This document shows positions 56,836 through 64,000 of a stretch of 64,000 bases of DNA, in pieces. How positions within the stretch are numbered: the stretch's first letter is position 1; each line of letters opens with the position of its first letter. The DNA is from Pseudomonas sp. MH9.2. GTDB taxonomy: Bacteria; Pseudomonadota; Gammaproteobacteria; Pseudomonadales; Pseudomonadaceae. The translations under genes and the position numbers were made by a program. The stretch is taken from the NCBI RefSeq assembly GCF_034353875.1, contig NZ_CP133784.1, forward strand, positions 930,001-994,000. The letters run 5' to 3'. The notes beneath the pieces are model-generated. The model worked only from the letters and a program-made list of their open reading frames with translations, was not told the DNA's origin and did not search any database.

Positions 56836-58041
56836 TCAGACCACCCCTGCCGCTTGCAGCCGCGCCTGATCTTCAGCCGAAAAGCCCAGCTCACCCAAAA
56901 TACTACCGGTGTGTTCGCCCAGCCCCGGCACCGGGTCCATGCGCGGGGTAAAGGCAGCGTTGCGCCCTGGCGGCAGCAATGCCGGCAGCTTGCCGGCCGG
57001 GCTGTCCACTTCGCGCCAGCTGTCGCGGGCCTTGAGTTGCGGGTGTTCCCACACACCCTGCATATCGTTGACCCGGGCGTTGGCGATCTGCGCCACTTCC
57101 AGCCGGGTCACGACCTCTTCCACCGTCAGTTGGGCGAAACCATCGACAATGATCTGGCGTAGCGCCTCACGATTTTCCGATCGTTTGAAGTTCGCCGAAA
57201 AACGCTCATCGGTGGTCAGCGCAGTGTCGAGCAACACCTTCTCGCAGAACAGCGCCCACTCGCGTTCGTTCTGCAAACCCAGCATCACCGTGTCGCCGCC
57301 CTTGGTCGGGAACGGACCATACGGGTAAATTGTCGAGTGCGAAGCTCCAGCACGCGGTGGCGGCTGGGCGCCTTCGAAGGCGTAGTACATCGGGTAGCCC
57401 ATCCACTCCACCAGACTTTCCAGCATGCTCACGTCAATGCGACTACCCACACCGGTTTTGTCGCGCAGCAACAGCGCCGACAGAATCCCGCTGTAGGCAT
57501 ACATGCCCGCCGAGATGTCGGCGATGGAACAACCGGCTTTGGCCATCTGGTCTTCGCCCGGCCCGCCGGTCACCGACAGGAAGCCACCCTCGCTCTGAAT
57601 CAGCAGGTCGTAGGCCTTTTTCTTTTCATAAGGCCCGCCTTCACCGTAGCCGGAAATGTCGCAGACGATCAGCCTAGGGAAGCGCTCGTGCAGCGCTTCG
57701 AACGACAACCCCATGCGCGCCGCAGCACCCGGTGCCAGGTTCTGCACCAAAACATCGGCCTTGCCAAGCAGGGCCTGAAGAATGTCCTCCGCCTCGTCCT
57801 GTTTGAGGTCCAGGGTCAGGCTTTCCTTGGAGCGGTTGGTCCAGACAAAGTGCGATGCCAGGCCACGCACGCGCTCGTCGTAGCCCCGAGCAAAATCGCC
57901 GCTGCCGGGACGTTCGACTTTCACCACTCGCGCCCCCAGATCAGCCAGTTGCCGGGTGCAGAAAGGCGCTGCAATCGCGTGTTCGAGGCTGACCACGGTA
58001 ATCCCGTCCAGCGGACGAGGATTGGCTGGTTGAGTCGTCAT
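56836..58041 (-). CDS. ict: Itaconate CoA-transferase (CaiB/BaiF family)
   Basis: Class III CoA-transferase of 401 residues. The catalytic aspartate is D175 in CSIADISAGMYAYSG; YGEGGPYEKKKAYDLLIQS is the typical motif. By gene order it should move CoA from succinyl-CoA to itaconate (PA0882-like). The ATG overlaps the stop of the MmgE/PrpD gene (ATGA). Confidence 0.88.
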   Translation of the reverse strand: MTTQPANPRPLDGITVVSLEHAIAAPFCTRQLADLGARVVKVERPGSGDFARGYDERVRGLASHFVWTNRSKESLTLDLKQDEAEDILQALLGKADVLVQNLAPGAAARMGLSFEALHERFPRLIVCDISGYGEGGPYEKKKAYDLLIQSEGGFLSVTGGPGEDQMAKAGCSIADISAGMYAYSGILSALLLRDKTGVGSRIDVSMLESLVEWMGYPMYYAFEGAQPPPRAGASHSTIYPYGPFPTKGGDTVMLGLQNEREWALFCEKVLLDTALTTDERFSANFKRSENREALRQIIVDGFAQLTVEEVVTRLEVAQIANARVNDMQGVWEHPQLKARDSWREVDSPAGKLPALLPPGRNAAFTPRMDPVPGLGEHTGSILGELGFSAEDQARLQAAGVV

Positions 58042-59381
58042 AGGGTTACCTCCGCCGCATTGCGCAGCTGCCAGACCTTTTCAATCAGCGCTCGGCCCTG
58101 CTCCGGCGTGCGTGCGCCAGAGAACGCCAACAGACGCTGAAATTTTTCTTCCAGTTCAGGACGCGACAGGGTGTTGCCCGGATCGCCCTTGGGCTCGTCG
58201 ATAGCTGCGGATAGGGTGCGGCCGTCCGTCGTGGTGACCACCACACGGCCCAACCAGCGCGCCGGATAGGCACCGTCGACTTCACTGTCCAGCGCCATGC
58301 TGACTTTCTCGCGGAACGCTGCCACGGCAGGATCAGTCAGGGCAAACGCTTGGAACTCGGTCAATTGGGCCTTGCCGTGCACTGCAATTAAACCGAGTAC
58401 TGCGCCCATCGAAAACTTGGCCTGATGCACCGTCTGCGGAACCACAACCCGCCCAAGCACATCGATAGCGGCCTGATGCACACGGGTGGTGACATGCTCG
58501 ATCTGATCATGAGTCAGCCCCTCGCTCTGCATCAAAAGGAGCAACGCATCGGCAGCCGGATGAGTATGGCGGCACGAGGCGTGGAACTTGAACGAGGTCT
58601 CGGCCAGCGCCCAACGGCTGCCCAACCGGTCGGACAGCTTGCTCGGATCAGCATCGCTGGACATGCCTGCGGCCATGCCTTGATCGCCTTCGAGGATATT
58701 GCGTGCACCGGTCAGGCCATCGAGGGTCATGTACGCTGCGAGTAAACCATCGGCAGCGGCTTTGGCGGTGTGCAGCTGTTTCGAGTCGGCGGCGTCTCGC
58801 AAAAACTCCCACAACCCGGCAGCCTGAGTGCCCGCGTTGCCAAACAGGTTGATGAATTGCTCTTTATCGAAGCCCAGCAACTTGCCGACCGCAACGGCTG
58901 CCGCGAGGGTACCGACCGTGGCCGTGGTATGGAAAATCTTGTAGTGAGAACGACCCATGAACTCGCCGATGCGAATCCCGGCCTCATAACCGGCCACTGA
59001 GGCCAGCAACAATTCGCGACCGGACTTGCCCAGGTCCTGAGCCGCCGCCAGCACGGCGGGGAACACCACCGTGGCCGGATGCAGCACCGAGCTGTTGTGC
59101 AGGTCGTCCTGCTCGACCAGGTGCGAGGACGCTGCGTTGACCAGCGCGGCGAAATACGCCGAGGTACCACGGCCGCTCACCAGTATTTTCGCCGGGCCAT
59201 CGGCTGGCCCCATGTGCTGCGCATAACGCTCGAACAGCGGAATTGGGTGCGAACCCTGGCTGGCCAGCGCCGAGCCCAGCCAGTCGAGAAACAAGTCTTC
59301 GGTGCGGTCGAGCACGGCGTCTGGCACCTGCTCGTAGTTCAGGTCGGCCAGGAAGCCGGCCAATGCTTGGGTATGGCTCAT
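58038..59381 (-). CDS. MmgE/PrpD-family protein
   Basis: Protein of 447 residues of the MmgE/PrpD fold (SAYFAALVNAASSHLVEQDD, SVAGYEAGIRIGEFMGRSHY, FHTTATVGTLAAAVAVGKLL, SFKFHASCRHTHPAADALLL). Relatives are 2-methylcitrate dehydratase and cis-aconitate decarboxylase. In the P. aeruginosa itaconate locus its counterpart is PA0881, with no settled role. A dehydratase or decarboxylase on a related C5/C6 acid is plausible. It is 10 bases after the acyl-CoA dehydrogenase gene. Confidence 0.88.
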   Translation of the reverse strand: MSHTQALAGFLADLNYEQVPDAVLDRTEDLFLDWLGSALASQGSHPIPLFERYAQHMGPADGPAKILVSGRGTSAYFAALVNAASSHLVEQDDLHNSSVLHPATVVFPAVLAAAQDLGKSGRELLLASVAGYEAGIRIGEFMGRSHYKIFHTTATVGTLAAAVAVGKLLGFDKEQFINLFGNAGTQAAGLWEFLRDAADSKQLHTAKAAADGLLAAYMTLDGLTGARNILEGDQGMAAGMSSDADPSKLSDRLGSRWALAETSFKFHASCRHTHPAADALLLLMQSEGLTHDQIEHVTTRVHQAAIDVLGRVVVPQTVHQAKFSMGAVLGLIAVHGKAQLTEFQAFALTDPAVAAFREKVSMALDSEVDGAYPARWLGRVVVTTTDGRTLSAAIDEPKGDPGNTLSRPELEEKFQRLLAFSGARTPEQGRALIEKVWQLRNAAEVTL

Positions 59382-59391
59382 GATCGGCTCC

Positions 59392-60555
59392 TCAGAAACT
59401 GCGTGGCAGTTCGAGCAAATGCTCGGCGACGTAGGACAAAATCAGGTTGGTCGAGATCGGCGCGACCTGATATAGACGGGTTTCACGGAACTTGCGCTCG
59501 ACGTCGTATTCGCAGGCAAAGCCAAAACCCCCATGGGTTTGCAGGCAGGCGTTAGCCGCTTCCCAGGATGCTTTGGCCGCCAGATATTTGGCCATGTTGG
59601 CGCTGGCTCCGGCATTCTTGCCGCTGTCGTATTCCTCGCAGGCACGCCAGCGCATCAGGTCGGCAGCTTCGATCTCGATGTGCGCTTCGGCAATCGGGAA
59701 CTGCACCCCCTGGTTCTGGCCGATGGGTCGCCCGAACACCACCCGATCACGGGCATAGGCGCTGGCTTTTTCGATGAACCAGCGGCCGTCGCCGATGCAT
59801 TCGGCGGCAATCAGCGTACGCTCGGCATTCAAGCCATCAAGGATGTAGCGAAAGCCTTTACCTTCCTCGCCGATCAGGCTGTCGAGGGGCAGTTCCAGGT
59901 TGTCGAAGAACAGTTCGTTCGTTTCATGGTTGACCATGTTGGCGATGGGCTGAACGGTCAGGCCGTTGCCAATGGCCTCGCGCAGGTCGACGAGAAAGAT
60001 CGACATGCCTTCGGATTTCTTCTTCACTTCAGTCAGCGGTGTGGTGCGCGCCAGCAGGATCATCAGGTCCGAATGCTGGACCCGCGAGATCCAGACTTTC
60101 TGACCGTTGATCACGTACTTGTCACCCTGCTTCACCGCAGTGGTCTTGATCTTGGTGGTGTCGGTACCCGTGGTGGGCTCGGTGACGGCCATGGATTGCA
60201 GGCGTAATTCACCGCTGGCCAGCTTCGGCAGGTAATAGCTCTTCTGTGCCTCACTGCCGTGACGCAACAGGGTGAACATGTTGTACATCTGGCCGTGAAC
60301 GGTGCCAGAGTTACCGCCGCAGCGGTTCACTTCTTCAAGGATCACTGACGCTTCGGCCAGGCCCAGACCCGAGCCGCCGTATTCGGTCGGGATCAGCGCC
60401 GCCAGCCAGCCGGCATCGGTCAGCGCCTTGACGAACGCTTCAGGGAAGCCCTTCTCTTCATCGACCTTGCGCCAGTAAGCCGCATCGAATTCGGCACACA
60501 GGGCGCGCACGCCTTCGCGGATGGCATTCAGTTCTTCGTTATCGTTGGGGTTCAT
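59392..60555 (-). CDS. Acyl-CoA dehydrogenase of the itaconate locus
   Basis: FAD enzyme of 387 residues: SMAVTEPTTGTDTTKIKTT and KVWISRVQHSDLMILLAR bind FAD and substrate, and LQTHGGFGFACEYDVERKFR carries the catalytic base region. The counterpart is PA0879; it may oxidise a branched or dicarboxylic acyl-CoA (for example a methylsuccinyl- or related CoA), but this is unproven. ATG 60555 is used because a family-like start follows; the frame extends upstream. It lies 60 bases after ich. Confidence 0.88.
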   Translation of the reverse strand: MNPNDNEELNAIREGVRALCAEFDAAYWRKVDEEKGFPEAFVKALTDAGWLAALIPTEYGGSGLGLAEASVILEEVNRCGGNSGTVHGQMYNMFTLLRHGSEAQKSYYLPKLASGELRLQSMAVTEPTTGTDTTKIKTTAVKQGDKYVINGQKVWISRVQHSDLMILLARTTPLTEVKKKSEGMSIFLVDLREAIGNGLTVQPIANMVNHETNELFFDNLELPLDSLIGEEGKGFRYILDGLNAERTLIAAECIGDGRWFIEKASAYARDRVVFGRPIGQNQGVQFPIAEAHIEIEAADLMRWRACEEYDSGKNAGASANMAKYLAAKASWEAANACLQTHGGFGFACEYDVERKFRETRLYQVAPISTNLILSYVAEHLLELPRSF

Positions 60556-60615
60556 CGATTGGCTCTCATGGGTCCGCACGGACACGGGCTTATCTAACGG
60601 GACTGTCCACTGGAT

Positions 60616-61455
60616 TTAGTCGAAATCGACTTCAGCGCTTTGGGCGATACCGGCGTCATTGCCGGCCCATAACTGCGCCTTGCCAGGTTCAAGCAAGCGG
60701 CCGCCCACGCTGAACGGTTGCGGGGCAATCAACGGGCGCACGCCGCGATAGGCGAAACGGCGCAGACGCGCCTCGGGGTTGGCCCGGCAGAACGCACGCA
60801 AGCTCAAGGTGGCGATCATCGGACCGTGCACCACCAGGCCGGAATAGCCTTCGGTGCCGGTGACGTAGGGGTAGTCGTAATGAATACGGTGGCCGTTGAA
60901 GGTCACGGCGGAATAGCGGAACAGCAACGTCGAGGTCGGCACGACAGTCTCACTCCAGTCGCCCCCGGGGACGGCTTCGCCGCTGCTTTGCTTCGGCGGG
61001 TTGGGCTCGCGGTAAACGATGTCCTGTTCTTCGCGAATCGCCAATCGCCCGTCCTGGGAATAATCGTGGCGCACGGTGACGAACAACAACGCGCCAGTAC
61101 GGCCGTGCTTTTCTTCGATGTGGGTGATGGTCGACAGCCTATGGGCGTCGGCGCCAACCCGCAGCGGTTCGAAGAACTCGATACGACCGCCCGCCCACAT
61201 GCGATTGCGGTTATCGGCCGGTGGCAGAAAGCCGCCGCGTGCTGGATGACCGTCAGTGCCCAGCAGGGACTCTGCCAGCGGATCCTGAAAGAAGCACCAC
61301 GCCCACAGTGGAGGTAGAGCATCGCCATCGGCGGGAATATCTTCACCGAAGGTGGCAGCAATACGTTTGATCAAATTGCGACTCAGGTGATCCTGGGCTT
61401 CTTCGGTGCGACCGATCCACGCAGTGAAATCGGTGCTGCTAGCTGAAACGCTCAT
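60616..61455 (-). CDS. ich: Itaconyl-CoA hydratase (MaoC/FAS1-like dehydratase)
   Basis: Hydratase of 279 residues with a double hot-dog fold. GGFLPPADNRNRMWAGGRI in the first half and RYSAVTFNGHRIHYDYPYV in the second carry the dehydratase histidine and aspartate. By gene order and family it adds water to itaconyl-CoA to give citramalyl-CoA (PA0878-like); mesaconyl-CoA hydratases look similar. It is the first gene of the enzyme operon, divergent from ripR. Confidence 0.87.
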   Translation of the reverse strand: MSVSASSTDFTAWIGRTEEAQDHLSRNLIKRIAATFGEDIPADGDALPPLWAWCFFQDPLAESLLGTDGHPARGGFLPPADNRNRMWAGGRIEFFEPLRVGADAHRLSTITHIEEKHGRTGALLFVTVRHDYSQDGRLAIREEQDIVYREPNPPKQSSGEAVPGGDWSETVVPTSTLLFRYSAVTFNGHRIHYDYPYVTGTEGYSGLVVHGPMIATLSLRAFCRANPEARLRRFAYRGVRPLIAPQPFSVGGRLLEPGKAQLWAGNDAGIAQSAEVDFD

Positions 61456-61514
61456 GCGGGTTACCCCTGGGCAGTTGTTGTTATGCCGGGATAATGCAAG
61501 GCGCTGGGCATTCT

Positions 61515-61560
61515 GAGAATTTGCATTTTCGTAAGCCAGCGTTCATAAATGCTGAACGCT
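61515..61560. promoter_or_regulatory. RipR/ItcR-type operator in the ich-ripR intergenic region
   Basis: AGCGTT-N11-AACGCT (61538-61560) is a LysR-type T-N11-A repeat. GAGAATTTGCATTTT at 61515-61529 lies in the same relation to it as in the copy upstream of dctP (23 bases between starts). The site is 18 bases from the ripR start and about 80 from the ich start. Confidence 0.8.
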
Positions 61561-61577
61561 AATAAAAATGGGAGACG

Positions 61578-62507
61578 ATGATGCACTTCGATCTGGCTGA
61601 CCTGCGCCTGTTCATCCACATTGGCGAATCGCCGAGCCTGACCCAGGGTGCGCGGCGGGCGTTTCTGTCACCGGCGGCGGCCAGCGCCCGGATCAAGGCG
61701 CTGGAAAGCCAATTCGATACTCGCCTGCTGTACCGTGACAGCCGTGGTGTAGAGCTGACACCCGCCGGTCACCGCCTGCTCAAGCATGCGCGACTGGTGA
61801 TGCGTCAGGTGGATTACCTGAAATCCGAGTTCACCCGCTACGGCACCGATTCCGCCGGGCACATCCGCATCTTCGCCAACACCACAGCAGTGACCGAGTT
61901 TCTGCCGGAAGTGCTGGCAGGTTTTCTGGCGAAAAGACCGGGGGTAACCGTCGACCTGCAGGAGCGCCTGTCACGGGACATCGTGCGCGGCGTGCTTGAT
62001 GGCACCACCGACATGGGCATCATTGCCGGTCCGGTGGAAGCCGCTGGCTTACAGGTGATGCACTTCAGCACCGACCGTCTGGTGCTGGCCGTCCCCGTAG
62101 GGCATGCGCTGGCCAGCCCGAAACCGGTCACCCTTAAACAGACCCTGGCCTTCCAGCATATAGGCCTGCACGAAGGCAGCACGCTCCTGAGTTTCCTGCG
62201 TGATCATGTCGAGCGACTGGGGCAAAACCTGTCGCTGCGGATTCAGGTGTCCAGCTTCGAGGCCATCTGCCGCATGGTCGAAGCTGGCGTGGGCATTGGC
62301 ATTATTCCCGAGTCCGCCGCTGCCCGGCACAGCCGCACCATGCAACTGGCGATTGTCGAACTCGACGAACCCTGGGCGATTCGCGAACGCAGTATTCTGG
62401 TCCGCGAACTGGACGCCTTGCCAGGCACGGTGCGCGCGCTGATCGCAACCTTGATGCCGGATGCGCCCGAAGTGACAACCGACGACGCGGTACCGGCGCT
62501 CGGCTAA
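61578..62507 (+). CDS. ripR: LysR-family itaconate regulator (RipR/ItcR-like)
   Basis: Regulator of 309 residues with a LysR helix-turn-helix (LADLRLFIHIGESPSLTQGA; LSPAAASARIKALESQFDTR) and effector domain (IRIFANTTAVTEFLPEVLAG; ICRMVEAGVGIGIIPESAAA). Divergent from the itaconate enzyme genes, it matches PA0877/ItcR, which responds to itaconate. A second ATG at 61581 is better spaced from GGGAG and may be the true start. Its stop overlaps the convergent kinase gene by a few bases. Confidence 0.87.
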   Translation: MMHFDLADLRLFIHIGESPSLTQGARRAFLSPAAASARIKALESQFDTRLLYRDSRGVELTPAGHRLLKHARLVMRQVDYLKSEFTRYGTDSAGHIRIFANTTAVTEFLPEVLAGFLAKRPGVTVDLQERLSRDIVRGVLDGTTDMGIIAGPVEAAGLQVMHFSTDRLVLAVPVGHALASPKPVTLKQTLAFQHIGLHEGSTLLSFLRDHVERLGQNLSLRIQVSSFEAICRMVEAGVGIGIIPESAAARHSRTMQLAIVELDEPWAIRERSILVRELDALPGTVRALIATLMPDAPEVTTDDAVPALG

Positions 62508-63967
62508 GCCCCCGCCGCCGTGAGTTCGAAACAAAAAATCGCGCCTTTTCCGGGCGCCGACAGCAGACGAATCTGAGCGTCGTGCAATTGCAAAATGCGC
62601 CGCACGATCAGCAGGCCGAGCCCTCCCGAGCGCCGGTCGCCCGCCTGACTGAAAGGCCGGCGGAACAGGTTTTCCAGCAGTCGCGCAGGAATACCCGGCC
62701 CGGTATCGCTGACCGTGACAATTACTTTGCCCGCCTCATGCTTGAGCGCCACCTCAATGGTCCCGCCCGACGGGGTATGCCGGATCGCGTTGTCGATCAG
62801 GTTAGTCAGTACCCGCTCGATCATGCCCAGGTCGGCCGACACCATGGACGACGAGCGCGGTAATACCGCCACCAGCCGCGACTGTCTGGCTTCGGCCATC
62901 AATTCGAATTTCTGAAAGACGTCCTGAATCAAGTCGGAGAGCGAAAAATCTTCGACCACCAGTTGCACAGCGCCATGCTCCAGCCGGGCCAGCTCGAACA
63001 ACGCCTGCGCCAGTTGACGTACGTTATCGCTCTGACTCAGGGCCGCAGCGAGATAGCGCTGCCGCTCGACCTCGCTCAGCGTTGCGCCCTTGAACGAGAG
63101 GGTTTCCAGATAGCCATGCAACGACGCCAGCGGCGTGCGCAAGTCATGGGAAATATTCGCCACCAGTTCGCGTCGGTCTTGATCCAGCTGCGTCAGGGTG
63201 CGCCATTGCTCGGCAATCCGAGCAGCCATCTGGCTAAAACTGGCCTCAAGCACGGCTATTTCATCGCGTCGACTGGCGCCATCTTCTGCGGTTACCGGCA
63301 ACGCGACCGGTTCCGCCTGGGTATCGAAGTGGCGCATAGTGTCGGTCAGTCGGCGCAGTGGCCGGGTAATCATCCGAAATGCCATCAGCCCCGCCACAAG
63401 CCCCAGCAGTGCAACCAGCGCCATCGACCATAACGTCGTGCGCAACACCGAACTGGCAGCCACCTGAGCAGAAATGAGGTCATGCGCCTCGCCCATCAAT
63501 ACCACGTAGAGGTAGCCCAAATCCTGGCTCCCATCGTGCAGCGCGGCGACGCTGAAAACCTTTTGGCCGTCGACACTGCGCGGATCCTCGCCGAGGATTG
63601 GCAGTGGCTGCCCGTCTAGCAAGCGGTGCAGAGGATTGAGGTCGACGCGGTCGCGCTTCAGGTGCCCGGCTGGCGCATCGTCACCCGTGATACGGCCCGC
63701 GCTGTCCAGCAAATAGACTTCGACGCTGGGATTGACGTTCATTAGCTTGCTGAACAGCCTGCGGATGTCCTCAACCTTGAGAGTACCGGGACCAATCATG
63801 TTGTTGTCGCGGGCGATACTGTCAGCCAAGCCACGCGACAAGCCTTGCACCACTTCCTTTTCATGCAGGTCGTTGGCCCGGATCTGCAACCACGCCGACG
63901 CCCCACAACAGGCCAACAGCAAGATCGCGAACGCCACGGACAGGCGTTGTAATAGCGTCAGGTTCAT
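62504..63967 (-). CDS. Two-component sensor histidine kinase
   Basis: Membrane kinase of 487 residues. Helix 1 is at about 9-28, a periplasmic sensor part with VEVYLLDSAGRITGDDAP at 30-172, helix 2 at about 178-198, then HAMP (RMITRPLRRLTDTMRHFD). HisKA has H274 in NISHDLRTPLASLHGYLE. The ATPase domain has N in LTNLIDNAIRHTPSGG and DTGPGIP. Its ATG directly follows the stop of the upstream response regulator (TGAATG). The signal is unknown. Confidence 0.93.
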   Translation of the reverse strand: MNLTLLQRLSVAFAILLLACCGASAWLQIRANDLHEKEVVQGLSRGLADSIARDNNMIGPGTLKVEDIRRLFSKLMNVNPSVEVYLLDSAGRITGDDAPAGHLKRDRVDLNPLHRLLDGQPLPILGEDPRSVDGQKVFSVAALHDGSQDLGYLYVVLMGEAHDLISAQVAASSVLRTTLWSMALVALLGLVAGLMAFRMITRPLRRLTDTMRHFDTQAEPVALPVTAEDGASRRDEIAVLEASFSQMAARIAEQWRTLTQLDQDRRELVANISHDLRTPLASLHGYLETLSFKGATLSEVERQRYLAAALSQSDNVRQLAQALFELARLEHGAVQLVVEDFSLSDLIQDVFQKFELMAEARQSRLVAVLPRSSSMVSADLGMIERVLTNLIDNAIRHTPSGGTIEVALKHEAGKVIVTVSDTGPGIPARLLENLFRRPFSQAGDRRSGGLGLLIVRRILQLHDAQIRLLSAPGKGAIFCFELTAAGA

Positions 63968-64000
63968 TCAGGAGGCCTCACGCGGTCCGGCGAAAAGCGA
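63968..64000 (-). CDS. C-terminal end of a response regulator, cut by window edge
   Basis: The last ten codons (SLFAGPREAS) and a TGA of a gene immediately upstream of the kinase on the same strand. By position this is the cognate response regulator; too little is visible to confirm its family. Confidence 0.5.
   Translation of the reverse strand, partial: SLFAGPREAS

Overview
The window reads as chromosomal DNA of a Pseudomonas, most likely of the P. fluorescens group. The grounds are GC-rich coding DNA, an RsmE-type CsrA, a DUF1652-like gene, a Pseudomonas-type REP hairpin, and the gene content: homogentisate, glycolate and gluconate loci, a NorR-type activator and a P. aeruginosa-like itaconate operon. 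No tRNA, rRNA, CRISPR array, transposase or prophage was seen. The species call is inference.

Layout. 1-815 holds the start of a branched-chain aminotransferase gene that runs off the left edge. 1197-7867 is a complete second-type (N-type) rotary ATPase operon, atpDCQRBEFAG, with no delta gene and a b subunit whose C-terminus looks delta-like. It is followed by a CBS-pair protein, a sirtuin and a GNAT acetyltransferase (8003-9925). 10086-11636 is a NorR-type sigma54 activator with no nitric-oxide target gene beside it. 11808-16558 is a VasX-like type VI secretion effector with a downstream membrane protein. 16799-25970 is a mixed accessory stretch: LysR, a FAN1-like nuclease, a deoxyribosyltransferase, a small acidic protein, an AbrB-type membrane protein, an AGE-family sugar isomerase, a decayed chemoreceptor, a GFA-domain protein, and a metallo-hydrolase/TetR pair around a strong operator. 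26037-27952 is a KaiC-like double ATPase with a small partner.

28057-33497 is the tyrosine/homogentisate degradation region (fahA, hmgA, hmgR, hppD, maiA). 33641-41129 is the glycolate oxidase and malate synthase region (glcC, glcDEFG, glcB), and 41208-44432 is gluconate uptake and phosphorylation (gntR, gntK, gntT). These three are contiguous and each carries readable operators: two HmgR-type sites, two GlcC-type sites and three near-identical GntR sites. 44883-52560 holds csrA/rsmE, a LysR-GST-flavin-binding group in which the GST has lost its middle, several housekeeping or unknown genes, and two gene-poor AT-rich gaps.

52704-62507 matches the P. aeruginosa itaconate degradation locus: a TRAP transporter, citramalyl-CoA lyase, CoA-transferase, MmgE/PrpD protein, acyl-CoA dehydrogenase, itaconyl-CoA hydratase and a divergent LysR (RipR/ItcR-like). 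Two copies of a LysR-type operator (AGCGTT-N11-AACGCT, each with the same 15-base flank at the same distance) sit before the enzyme genes and before the transporter genes, so both units probably respond to one regulator. The window ends in a two-component sensor kinase and the last codons of its response regulator.

The points that most deserve a second look are the N-ATPase b-delta fusion and its two-carboxylate rotor subunit, the duplicated itaconate operator, the orphan VasX-like effector pair, the KaiC-like pair, and the set of operator predictions.
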